Origin: CAYWVO01 sp964461835 | Lineage (GTDB): Bacteria; Zixibacteria; MSB-5A5; WJJR01; JAJRUJ01 | Direction of reading: 5' to 3' | DNA length: 37,318 nucleotides | NCBI GenBank assembly: GCA_964461835.1 | Contig: CAYWVO010000031.1 | Coordinates: 1 to 37,318 of the forward strand | Shown: positions 14,770 through 22,754 of the stretch, piece by piece | Position numbering within the stretch: the stretch's first letter is position 1 | Layout: the number at the start of each line of letters is the position of its first letter | Position numbers and translations under genes: made by a program | Notes under the pieces: generated by a model | Database searches by the model: none | What the model saw: only the letters and a program-made list of their open reading frames with translations | Told to the model about the DNA's origin: nothing

Positions 14770-17196
14770 CTACATATTCCACCAATACGACACCTTAACC
14801 AGCCAGACATTTTCGGCACCACGGGAGAAGAAGCGGTCAAGCTCGTCCTTGAGGTGGAGCTGATTGACCTGGTTGTCCCATTCCGGACGGGAACGAGTCC
14901 AGACAAAATACAAGGTGCTTCCCGGCACATATTCCCAGCGCATAATCAACATAGAATTCAGCGCTGAGAACGTGCCGTCATAATCGCCGTGATCAAGCGC
15001 GGGCGCATAGTCCTTTCCGCCCCGGTACAATTTGTAATCCTGATAGTCGAGCGTCGAGATCAAACCCTGGCCGGAGATCTGCACATGCAAATTGGGCCGG
15101 ACCATCATGCCGGCCGTTGCGTGCAGGAAGACCTGGTCCTTATCCAAATCGGCAAAGAGCGACTCAGTTGTTCCGTCCACATCGATATTGTCGACCCAGC
15201 GGGTGCCGTTGAAGGTTCGATGGTAGTTGGCGCCGACTTCAAATTCCATGTTACTCTTGGGACGGAATTCCACCCCCACGTAGTTCGCCCACCACGTGCC
15301 ACCGCGATCCGTGCCACTCCCAGGATTGATATTATAAGACAGCATCTTGCGCCGATCGGTATTTAGACTCAGCCACCAACTAAAGGTGGGGTACTCATTC
15401 CACTCCCACAGGCCGTTGCCGCGGGTTTCGACATCACTGTACGGTTCGGATTGCATACCGACTCCACCGCCCAGTGACCAGTTGTTGGTAAATTCCATAT
15501 AGGTGTTCAAATTGACCCAGCGACTAATGTTGTCGCCGTTGTAATTCCAGGCAGAATTGGCGTTGAAGTTATTGTAACTCTCCCGGATAATCCACCATGG
15601 CTCCTGCGTGCGATACTGTGTCCATAACCATACCTGTCGGAAATCGTTGCGGTTGGTGAACCCGAGGTCATTGATATCGAGGTGCGGGTCTTTGTTGGTG
15701 AAGCCCAATGCTCCCCGGAAATGTTTTCCGGATCGTTTATCCAGGGTTGCGTCGATCCCAAAGCCGGTATGTTCATCATCTACTCGGCCGGCAATCGCCT
15801 GCCCACGTAATGCCCAAACGCCATTGCTCGTCAGCAAGCGCCAGTCAACCCCGCCGGTGGCTGCCGGATGCTTCGTGCCTTGGGCAGCCAGGGTACCCAT
15901 GATTCCGACAAAGGAATTGGAGAGCACGTCCTGTTTAACGCGAAATACCGAGTAGTTGGCCAATGGTTCGATGACCTGCGAGCGCTGCAGGCCACCGGTA
16001 GTACGATACGTTTCTGATTCCTCTTCGGTTACTGCGTTGAGAACGGCGACCGAGGTCTTGCCACCGATTTTCCCGGTCAATTTTGCCGCTCCGAGGATCG
16101 AGGTCGCTCGCGGGCGATTGAGTGAATAATCATAGGCCTCATCATTCACCGATCCTCGAGGTTGTCGGCCGATACGCCGCGAATAGAACAGGGAGAAATC
16201 GGTATTGAACAGATCTGAGCCCTCGATAAAAAACGGTCTCCGTTCGGAAAACCGGGTCTCGAAGGCGGAGAGATTCAACACTGGCTGGTCCAATTCAACC
16301 TGCCCAAAATCCGGATTAATTGTGGCATCCAGTGTAAGGTTGGTGGTTATACCGTACTTGACATCAACACCGACGTTTTCACGCCAATCACGTCCATCGG
16401 GGTTGCCTTCTGTCTTGTCGGATACGACCACGTCGGAGACCGCATACGGCAATACCTCCAAGTGCCGCGCGGGCTTGATACCAGTCAGCCCGGTCAGATC
16501 ACCGAAATGGGAGACCATGCCACTCTCGCTACGCGGGGCGTAGGACCACCACAGTGCTTCGGCTTTGCGATTAACCCACCGGGCAAATTGCACTCCCCAC
16601 GTGTGGTTGTCTTTCTCTTCGAACCGCAGGCAGTGATACGGGATCTCATATTCCGCCGACCAGCCCCACGGTTGCATTTTTGCGGAACCGTGCCAGACCA
16701 CATCCCAGGAACTATCGGTCCAGCCATCATTATAAATGCGACCGTCCAGCTGCACCCCGGCAGCAGTTAGATAAAACTGCTGTCCGGTCTGACCGTCATG
16801 ATAAGGATCGAGCCGGAAGACAACGTAATCCGACTCGGAGTGCCGGTCGCGACGGACCAACTGTTGATCGATCTGTTCCGGTTCGGAGTCGAAGCACCAA
16901 AAGGCACAGTAAACCGCCTCGTGGTCATAGGCTACGGCGACATACGTGGACTCGGTGGGTGCCGCCCCATCCTCTGGGCCGCGCTGAGTGAATTCCTTGT
17001 GAACTTCGAGTTCGGGATTCGTCCAGATTGGATCGTTTACGTTGCCATCGATTTTCGGCGGGTGCGGATTAATCCGCAGCGCCGTAATGCTTGGGTAGGT
17101 CCGTTTGGTGTTGGTAGAATCTTGTGCGAAAGCCTGGCAACTGATGAGAAAAATGAAAATAACGAGTCCCCCAATGAAGCCCCTTCTCCTTGACAT
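14770..17196 (-). CDS. DUF5916 / CBM9-like outer-membrane-type protein
   Basis: 808 residues. The N-terminus is a signal peptide: a basic start, a hydrophobic core and AFA before Gln25. LISC at 17-20 also fits a lipobox. Residues about 33-240 form a CBM9-like domain (INPHPPKIDGNVNDPIW, then VAVAYDHEAVYCAFWCFDS). The rest is rich in aromatic and alternating beta-strand segments, including FSERRPFFIEGSDLFN and FYSRRIGRQPRG, which is typical of DUF5916 proteins and suggests an outer-membrane beta-barrel. The C-terminus ends in an aromatic-rich strand (VSYWWNM). These proteins are common in FCB-group bacteria and sometimes lie near peptidases. Function is unknown. It lies convergent to the PGPGW gene. 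Confidence 0.85.
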   Translation of the reverse strand: MSRRRGFIGGLVIFIFLISCQAFAQDSTNTKRTYPSITALRINPHPPKIDGNVNDPIWTNPELEVHKEFTQRGPEDGAAPTESTYVAVAYDHEAVYCAFWCFDSEPEQIDQQLVRRDRHSESDYVVFRLDPYHDGQTGQQFYLTAAGVQLDGRIYNDGWTDSSWDVVWHGSAKMQPWGWSAEYEIPYHCLRFEEKDNHTWGVQFARWVNRKAEALWWSYAPRSESGMVSHFGDLTGLTGIKPARHLEVLPYAVSDVVVSDKTEGNPDGRDWRENVGVDVKYGITTNLTLDATINPDFGQVELDQPVLNLSAFETRFSERRPFFIEGSDLFNTDFSLFYSRRIGRQPRGSVNDEAYDYSLNRPRATSILGAAKLTGKIGGKTSVAVLNAVTEEESETYRTTGGLQRSQVIEPLANYSVFRVKQDVLSNSFVGIMGTLAAQGTKHPAATGGVDWRLLTSNGVWALRGQAIAGRVDDEHTGFGIDATLDKRSGKHFRGALGFTNKDPHLDINDLGFTNRNDFRQVWLWTQYRTQEPWWIIRESYNNFNANSAWNYNGDNISRWVNLNTYMEFTNNWSLGGGVGMQSEPYSDVETRGNGLWEWNEYPTFSWWLSLNTDRRKMLSYNINPGSGTDRGGTWWANYVGVEFRPKSNMEFEVGANYHRTFNGTRWVDNIDVDGTTESLFADLDKDQVFLHATAGMMVRPNLHVQISGQGLISTLDYQDYKLYRGGKDYAPALDHGDYDGTFSALNSMLIMRWEYVPGSTLYFVWTRSRPEWDNQVNQLHLKDELDRFFSRGAENVWLVKVSYWWNM

Positions 17197-17434
17197 ACTG
17201 TGTTTCCCCCGGTAAATCTTGTTAGTGACGAAGACCCCGCAGACCCATCACATCCGTCCCAAGCTTGGAAAACGAAATAATTAGTTAAAAGTTGCAGCAA
17301 TTTTTTATTGACGGGAAGTTATTGCAACGCCAAAAGATAGTAACCCTAAAGAGGATACGAGAAATCCTGATGCCGAGTAAAACGTAAGTCCTCACCTAAT
17401 GAGCGGAAAGCGGCGATTTTGAGTGGCGCGTCAT
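17197..17434. other. Non-coding stretch upstream of the DUF5916 gene
   Basis: No gene is seen. The sequence near 17270-17340 is AT-rich compared with its surroundings and probably holds the promoter of the minus-strand DUF5916 gene, but no pair of boxes with good spacing stands out. REP repeats begin just after it. Confidence 0.4.
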
Positions 17435-17774
17435 GTGCGCGGCAGGTCTTCAACCTGCCCGTTCATCGGATACGGGAAATGATTGACCATATAAGTAGAT
17501 CGCCCTTCCGTGTGCGCGGCAGGCCTTNNNNNNNNNNNNNNNNNNNNNNNNNNNNNNNNNNNNNNNNNNNNNNNNNNNNNNNNNNNNNNNNNNNNNNNNN
17601 NNNNNNNNNNNNNNNNNNNNNNNNNNNCGGGAAATGATTGACCATATAAGTAGATCGCCCTTCCGTGTGCGCGGCAGGCCTTTAGCCTGCCCGACCGCTG
17701 GAAAAAGAAATGATTGATCAAGTGAATCGAATGATTTTCCGTGTGCGCGGCAGGCCTTTAGCCTCGCCGTGCAC
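17435..17774. repeat. REP repeat cluster upstream of the RAYT transposase
   Basis: Four copies, one cut by the gap, of a roughly 27-base palindromic repeat begin GTGCGCGGCAGG and end CCTGCCCG. They start near 17435, 17513, 17667 and 17743, all in the same orientation. Each folds as GGCAGGC-loop-GCCTGCC. The last copy has an extra C and ends in GTGCAC just before the transposase gene. Between them a spacer with TGATTGACCATATAAG is repeated. These are REP elements of the kind mobilised by the adjacent Y1 transposase. Confidence 0.85.
17528..17627. other. Assembly gap (100 N)
   Basis: Exactly 100 undetermined bases. The 55 bases before the gap (17473-17527) are identical to the 55 bases after it (17628-17682). 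The gap therefore joins two contigs that share a terminal 55-mer inside the REP cluster. The true gap length is unknown and may be zero or a whole number of repeat units. Confidence 0.98.
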
Positions 17775-17792
17775 TCGAATTTGAGGAACTTA

Positions 17793-18317
17793 ATGGTTAT
17801 CCGTCGCAGGTTGGAAATGGAAGGTCCGGCGGTGGCCTTCGTCACGACCACTGTGAATCATTGGGTGCCCATATTCGCAGATGAGAGAATTGCACAGGTC
17901 CTAATCAAGCACATTGGTAATTCGAACGAGTTCTATAAAGCGAAGACAATCGGCTATGTGGTTATGCCCTCGCATCTTCATCTTCTCTCATGGTTTAAAG
18001 AAATTCAACGCTTATCAAAGTTCATGCGGCGACTGAAAGGCCTGAGTGCGCGCGAAATCCTACCATTACTCTCAGATCGGATAAGACGAAAAGTCGATAG
18101 TAAAGGAAAAAACTCCCTGTGGAAACCTCGATTTGATGATTTGATCATCACCAGTGAAAAGCAAATTCGGATGAAATTGAATTATATTCATCAGAATCCC
18201 GTCAAAGCGGGATTGGTGGAGAATGAAGTTGATTTCGAATATTCAAGTGCTGGTCATTGGTTAGAAGACAAACCAGGTCATTTGCCTGTTTGGAAAGGTT
18301 TCGAGTTTGTCAGTTAG
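17793..18317 (+). CDS. REP-associated tyrosine transposase (RAYT, Y1/HUH family)
   Basis: 174 residues from the ATG at 17793, which has GAGG seven bases upstream; an upstream GTG at 17769 lies inside a REP and is unlikely. The HUH motif is His61-Leu-His63 in MPSHLHLL, the WKPRF block is near residue 110, and the catalytic Tyr131 lies in LNYIHQNPVKAGLV. These are hallmarks of the IS200/IS605-related RAYT proteins, which nick and move single-stranded REP palindromes. REP copies flank the gene in opposite orientations, as in known REP-RAYT loci. The gene looks intact. Its last 171 bases are also the start of the tandem repeat that follows. Confidence 0.92.
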   Translation: MVIRRRLEMEGPAVAFVTTTVNHWVPIFADERIAQVLIKHIGNSNEFYKAKTIGYVVMPSHLHLLSWFKEIQRLSKFMRRLKGLSAREILPLLSDRIRRKVDSKGKNSLWKPRFDDLIITSEKQIRMKLNYIHQNPVKAGLVENEVDFEYSSAGHWLEDKPGHLPVWKGFEFVS

Positions 18318-18360
18318 GATGGTACGGGCAGGCTAAAGGCCTGCCGCGCACAATACGAAA

Positions 18361-18564
18361 TCGCTCTGGAAGCCTCGTTTCGCTGATCTAATAATCACCA
18401 GTGAAAAGCAAATTCGGATGAAATTGAATTATATTCATCAGAATCCCGTCAAAGCGGGATTGGTGGAGAATGAAGTTGATTTCGAATATTCAAGTGCTGG
18501 TCATTGGTTAGAAGACAAACCAGGTCATTTGCCTGTTTGGAAAGGTTTCGAGTTTGTCAGTTAG
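18361..18564 (+). pseudogene. Transposase C-terminal fragment, first extra copy
   Basis: This frame encodes SLWKPRFADLIITSEK and the rest of the transposase C-terminus, including the catalytic Tyr and the same stop, but it lacks the N-terminal two thirds and the HUH motif. The first 33 bases are a diverged version of the gene (for example Ala instead of Asp after PRF), so this piece joined from another RAYT copy. It cannot act alone as a transposase. Confidence 0.8.
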
Positions 18565-18607
18565 GATGGTACGGGCAGGCTAAAGGCCTGCCGCGCACAA
18601 TACGAAA

Positions 18608-18811
18608 TCGCTCTGGAAGCCTCGTTTCGCTGATCTAATAATCACCAGTGAAAAGCAAATTCGGATGAAATTGAATTATATTCATCAGAATCCCGTCAAA
18701 GCGGGATTGGTGGAGAATGAAGTTGATTTCGAATATTCAAGTGCTGGTCATTGGTTAGAAGACAAACCAGGTCATTTGCCTGTTTGGAAAGGTTTCGAGT
18801 TTGTCAGTTAG
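18608..18811 (+). pseudogene. Transposase C-terminal fragment, second extra copy
   Basis: Identical in sequence to the fragment 247 bases upstream, including the diverged WKPRF start and the terminal stop. The perfect identity points to very recent tandem duplication or to an assembly loop. Confidence 0.8.
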
Positions 18812-18975
18812 GATGGTACGGGCAGGCTAAAGGCCTGCCGCGCACAATTGTAACCGTTTGCGTATAACCATAAATCCCGCCAATCCGATGGCTGGGGCAG
18901 ACCGGGAGGTTTGCCGCCCAGGCGTAGGGTGCTTATCGCATGGTAAAGGCAGGACTTCAAACTGCCGACCGCGCT

Positions 18976-21447
18976 TCAGAACAAATCATCCAGATCATCA
19001 TCGCCGCCGCCGCCGGGCAGCTCGCCGTGTTCCTGGAGGTATTGCTGGATTAGTTCGCTCTCACGTTTGGTGTACATCGGATCTTCATCGAACATGAAAT
19101 ACTCGGCGTTGCCGGAATCCTGAAAGACTTCGAGAAGGCTCTCGTGGAGATTTTGAGTACCGCTAATTCGCAACACGTTCTTGTCGGCGTCGAGCAATTG
19201 AAATACACCCTCAGTTGCCGGGACCGCAGCGATTTGCTCTTCGGTGAGCGGTTTCCATTTCGCGGGTGGCAGCGTTACCGGGGTGATTAACTGTCGCAGA
19301 TGACATTGCAGACAGCGCCCGGCTTCTGACTTTGCAGCATCTTTGGTGAGCGTTGATTCTATTACCCCGAACCCCGAAATACGTTCCTCGACCGGAGCAA
19401 CTGATCCGTAATGTCGTGAACTGCGAAAAGTGTCCACGGTCGAGGATAATTCAGGGAAATCGATATCCTGAATATTCGGCGCCGCATCGTAAATGCCGGT
19501 ACCGCCAAGATATTGATCGATCGCAATTGCGGCCTCTCGGCCCTGCGCGAGGGCATCGATCACTGAAGATGGCCCGGTAACGACGTCCCCGGCGGCAAAG
19601 ATCCCCTCCTGGTCGGTCGCGAATTGATCCTCAACTTCCTGGCCGATGCTCACAATGACATAATCGGCGTCGAGTTCCTGGGCTGTGGTTTCGTCGAACT
19701 CCGGTGCAAACCGGCCTTCCTCGTCAAACACCCGAGTGCAGCGTTTGGTCCGCAACCCCTGCACACGCCCATCCGAGGCCAGAAATTCCGCCGGACCCCA
19801 GGAGGGATGAATAGTAATTCCTTCTTCTTCGGCTTGCTTCATTTCCCGTTCGTGGGCCGGCATGGTCTCCCGAGATTCCAGGCACAGCAGGTGAACCTTC
19901 TCCGCACCGAGGCGACGGGCGGTCATGGCCGCATCGATTGCTACATTGCCGCCGCCAATGACGAGCACCGTCCCGTCCAACCGGGGAGCCATCCCCTGCT
20001 TTGCTTCTCGCAGGAAATGCAAGCCGAGATACACGCCGGGCAGATCAGATCGATCAAGCGGCAGTTTCTTGCTGCGCCCGGTACCTACGGCCAACAAGAC
20101 TGCATCATAATCGCCGCGCAACATTTGCCGGACAGCGACGGTGTCACGCAGGCGATAATTCAGCGAAAAGGTCACGCCCAATTCGCACAGGGCATTCAAA
20201 TCCCGTTCGAGTATTTCCGACGGGAGGCGGTAATCCGGGATGCCATAGCGCAGCATACCGCCCGGTTGATTGTCTTTGTCGAAAACCGTTACCTGATGTC
20301 CGGTCAGGGTCAGAAAATAGGCGGCGGCTAACCCGGCGGGACCGGAGCCGATGATAGCAACGTGTTTCCCGCTGGGCGACATTTTCAGCAGCGGTATCCG
20401 ATCGGGATTCGCGTGATCGGCCGCAAACCGTTTGGCGGCGCAGATTGCCACCGGTTCGTCGATCTCACCGCGCCGACAGGAATCTTCACAGGGATGAAAG
20501 CACACATAGCCCAACACACCGGGTAATGGCGCCCGCGAACGAATGAGGTCAATCGCCTCGTCAACTCGTCCCTGCGAAATAAGTCGCAGATAACGCGGGA
20601 TATCCACTCCCGCAGGACAGGCATTGGCACACGGAAGCGGCGAACCACGGCGCACCGGCGCCGCGGAATCTTTATCACGCAGTGCGCCGGTGGGACAGAC
20701 TTCGATACACGCGCCGCAGTAGCGACACTCGGCTTCATCCAGGCTCGGCCCTCGCTGCGTTCCGACCCAGAGACGACCGTTTTGACGAACTGCGCCGAGG
20801 ACGTCCGCCTGACGGACATCGCGGCAAATCCGCACGCAACGCAGACAGCCAATGCACAAATTAAAATCTCGCTCAAGCAGCGGCTCATCGGTGATCACCG
20901 GGCGAGACTTCGGTTCATATTTTGGCGTGTCCTCAGGAACCCCAATGTACTCACTCACTCTCTGTAACTCGCAATGCCCTAACAGCGGACAGCACCGTTG
21001 ATCGACCGGTACATTGGACGAACAATCCGTGCGGCTGCAGCCTTCTTTTTGTGCGCACGTCAGGCAGGCATGAGGATGATCGGCGAGGATTTTTTTCAGT
21101 GCGGTCCGTCGTCTACGAGTCAGCTCATCCGACGAAGTTATAATTTGCTGCCCGTCTTTAATAACCGTTGTGCAGGCTCGCACCGGCTCAGTCTCTCCCG
21201 CCAGCTCGACATAGCAGAGGTCGCAATGACCGTCCTCACCAATCGGCTGTCCTGCATCACCATTTTCGTATTTGTCCGGTCCCTGCCAGATAGCTGCCGA
21301 CAACAGCACATCTCTTGCCGCTCCCAGATCCGGGTGGGCGCAAAGGCGCAGGATGTAAATACCGGCAGCGTCTGCGGCCTGGAGAATGGTCATCCCAGGG
21401 GCACAGGTTACCGTCTGCCCGTCGACAGTGCACTGAATCGAAGACAT
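18976..21447 (-). CDS. NuoG/GltD-type iron-sulfur flavoprotein oxidoreductase (BzdV-like), probable electron donor for benzoyl-CoA reductase
   Basis: 823 residues. Domains in order: an N-terminal 2Fe-2S ferredoxin fold with Cys36, Cys75, Cys78 and Cys92, in which the loop after Cys36 is about 28 residues longer than usual; a His-ligated cluster (His124, Cys128, Cys131, Cys137); two 4Fe-4S clusters (Cys198/201/204/208 and Cys241/244/247/251); a cysteine-rich GltD N-terminal domain (CANACPAG); an FAD motif, IIGSGPAGLAAAYFL near 365-379; and an NAD(P) motif, VIGGGNVAIDAAMTA near 496-510. The C-terminal 130 residues end in an acidic DDDLDDLF tail. It resembles BzdV of Azoarcus, a predicted NADPH:ferredoxin oxidoreductase of the benzoyl-CoA cluster. 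It follows the ferredoxin gene by 138 bases and could reduce it. Confidence 0.8.
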   Translation of the reverse strand: MSSIQCTVDGQTVTCAPGMTILQAADAAGIYILRLCAHPDLGAARDVLLSAAIWQGPDKYENGDAGQPIGEDGHCDLCYVELAGETEPVRACTTVIKDGQQIITSSDELTRRRRTALKKILADHPHACLTCAQKEGCSRTDCSSNVPVDQRCCPLLGHCELQRVSEYIGVPEDTPKYEPKSRPVITDEPLLERDFNLCIGCLRCVRICRDVRQADVLGAVRQNGRLWVGTQRGPSLDEAECRYCGACIEVCPTGALRDKDSAAPVRRGSPLPCANACPAGVDIPRYLRLISQGRVDEAIDLIRSRAPLPGVLGYVCFHPCEDSCRRGEIDEPVAICAAKRFAADHANPDRIPLLKMSPSGKHVAIIGSGPAGLAAAYFLTLTGHQVTVFDKDNQPGGMLRYGIPDYRLPSEILERDLNALCELGVTFSLNYRLRDTVAVRQMLRGDYDAVLLAVGTGRSKKLPLDRSDLPGVYLGLHFLREAKQGMAPRLDGTVLVIGGGNVAIDAAMTARRLGAEKVHLLCLESRETMPAHEREMKQAEEEGITIHPSWGPAEFLASDGRVQGLRTKRCTRVFDEEGRFAPEFDETTAQELDADYVIVSIGQEVEDQFATDQEGIFAAGDVVTGPSSVIDALAQGREAAIAIDQYLGGTGIYDAAPNIQDIDFPELSSTVDTFRSSRHYGSVAPVEERISGFGVIESTLTKDAAKSEAGRCLQCHLRQLITPVTLPPAKWKPLTEEQIAAVPATEGVFQLLDADKNVLRISGTQNLHESLLEVFQDSGNAEYFMFDEDPMYTKRESELIQQYLQEHGELPGGGGDDDLDDLF

Positions 21448-21485
21448 TGCCTCCCTCGCCTGGCGTGTTGAAAAAGGACGATACT

Positions 21486-21526
21486 GAAACCGTGTCCCTC
21501 GCTTCGCGGCGGCACTCGAGGGTTTC
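21486..21526. repeat. Intergenic inverted repeat before the oxidoreductase gene
   Basis: Nested arms GAAACC (21486-21491) with GGTTTC (21121 series, at 21521-21526) and CCCTCG (21496-21501) with CGAGGG (21517-21522) form a hairpin between the ferredoxin stop and the oxidoreductase start. It could end or stabilise the ferredoxin transcript. No T-run follows it. Confidence 0.5.
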
Positions 21527-21585
21527 GACCTACCTTTAATCCCATGTGATTACCTGTTTCAACAAGCCCCACTTCCTGGGGTCCA

Positions 21586-21867
21586 TTACCAGGAATGCGA
21601 GATTGCCTCCGGCGTACAGGCGGTGATGCAGGGTAAGGGCGCCCGGTTGGTCACCGGTTTGCACGGCCCGCATTCGTATTTCAGCTTTTTGCGAAACTCC
21701 TCTTTGATTGCGGCGACTTCATCATCGTAGTCGTCGGTGATGATCTCAAACATCCCAACCGGGCACGCAGATACACATCCATGATGGTCACAGTCATTGC
21801 ACTTGTCGGTGTCAATGGTGATATAATACTCGCCGCTACCGTCCATATAACCGTAGTTAGCCTTCAT
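21586..21867 (-). CDS. Ferredoxin (BzdM-like)
   Basis: 93 residues. The first cysteine group is CNDCDHHGCVSACPVG and the second CGPCKPV...CITACTP, enough for two 4Fe-4S clusters with an unusual inserted helix (DDYDDEVAAIKEEFRKKL) between them. This arrangement resembles the BzdM ferredoxin encoded with the Azoarcus-type benzoyl-CoA reductase. It should carry low-potential electrons to the ATPase subunits. The ATG overlaps the stop of the upstream ATPase gene (ATGA), so the genes are translationally coupled. Confidence 0.85.
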   Translation of the reverse strand: MKANYGYMDGSGEYYITIDTDKCNDCDHHGCVSACPVGMFEIITDDYDDEVAAIKEEFRKKLKYECGPCKPVTNRAPLPCITACTPEAISHSW

Positions 21868-22754
21868 GCCTTGGCCGCCTTTTTGCGTTCCTTTTCTACC
21901 AGGGCTTTGGCAAACAATGCCGCGCCCATTGCCCCGGCAATCTGGGTATCGTATTTGGATGTCAATGGCGTCAGCTTCAATTCCTGGGCCAGGCGCTCTA
22001 CCACCCCACGATTTTTGGCGATACCACCAGTGATGGCGAAATCCTCCTCAACGCCGATCCGTTCCAAGAGGGAAAAAACCCGATGCGCCATTGCTGAGCA
22101 ATACGCGGCCAGCACTTTGCTCTTAGACCAGCCCTCACGCAATAGTGATGTTGCCTCAGATTTGGCAAAGACCACACAGGTAGATGATACCGGCGGTGGT
22201 TCCTCTTCCACTTCATACGACAGATCGCCCACTTCTTCAATTGGGATTGCCAGCAAATCGGCAAAGACTTCCATACCGCGTCCCGTGCCGGCGGCACATT
22301 TGTCGTTCATCAAAAAGTTGGTCACCTTACCTCGCTCATCGCAGCGAATGGCCTTACAATCCTGGCCGCCCATGTCGAGGATTGTGCGCACGCCTTTGCC
22401 GTACATCAGATTTCCCCCACGGGCGTGGCAGGCAATTTCGGTGATCGCGCGATTGGCAAATGGCACGTTAACCCGCCCATAACCGGTGCCAACCGTATAA
22501 TAGAGATCATCCATCGATAGAGGAGTTCCCTCCAGCGCCCAATTCATTGCCTTGCGGGCGCTGTCTGGGCTATCTGATCCGGTGCGCATGTTGGAATAAG
22601 CGTACAAATTGCCATCCACCATCACCACTGCCTGCGAGCTCACGGAGCCAACATCGACACCACCGGTGATAATATCCGCGCCTTTGGGATCGATGTTTTC
22701 ATCATGCCAGTTGTATTCTTTCCAGCGCCAATATTCTTTCTTTTCCGCAGTCAT
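21864..22754 (-). CDS. Benzoyl-CoA reductase ATPase subunit (BcrA/BzdQ-type activase)
   Basis: 296 residues of the BadF/HgdC ASKHA ATPase family. GGVDVGSVSSQAVV at 31-44 is the first phosphate-binding loop, DMGGQDCKAI at 127-136 the second, and GGIAKNRGVV the adenosine motif. Cys153 (in NDKCAAGTGRG) and Cys193 (in STCVVFAKSE) supply the bridging 4Fe-4S cluster. The N-terminal extension EYWRWKEYNW is typical of the benzoyl-CoA reductase branch. It hydrolyses ATP to push electrons to the catalytic subunits. The ATG overlaps the previous gene by four bases. Whether to call it P or Q by the Azoarcus letters is uncertain. Confidence 0.87.
   Translation of the reverse strand: MTAEKKEYWRWKEYNWHDENIDPKGADIITGGVDVGSVSSQAVVMVDGNLYAYSNMRTGSDSPDSARKAMNWALEGTPLSMDDLYYTVGTGYGRVNVPFANRAITEIACHARGGNLMYGKGVRTILDMGGQDCKAIRCDERGKVTNFLMNDKCAAGTGRGMEVFADLLAIPIEEVGDLSYEVEEEPPPVSSTCVVFAKSEATSLLREGWSKSKVLAAYCSAMAHRVFSLLERIGVEEDFAITGGIAKNRGVVERLAQELKLTPLTSKYDTQIAGAMGAALFAKALVEKERKKAAKA

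Larger units (their letters stand above)
18147..18848 (+). repeat. 247-bp tandem direct repeat: transposase 3' end plus REP
   Basis: Unit A is 18147-18393, unit B is 18394-18640, and a partial unit C is 18641-18848. A and B are identical, and C is identical up to the point where it ends. Each contains the last 171 bases of the transposase gene, including the catalytic Tyr codon and the stop. An inverted-orientation REP follows (18325-18351, 18572-18598, 18819-18845), then about 40 bases that restart a diverged WKPRF segment. Repeat period and sequence were read directly. Confidence 0.95.

Noticed and set aside
17419..17721. Short frames across the gap and REP cluster
   Set aside because: They consist of N-derived unknown residues and palindromic repeats.
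18147..18848. CRISPR array
   Set aside because: The repeat unit is 247 bases, encodes a transposase tail and has no short repeats with unique spacers. There are no cas genes.
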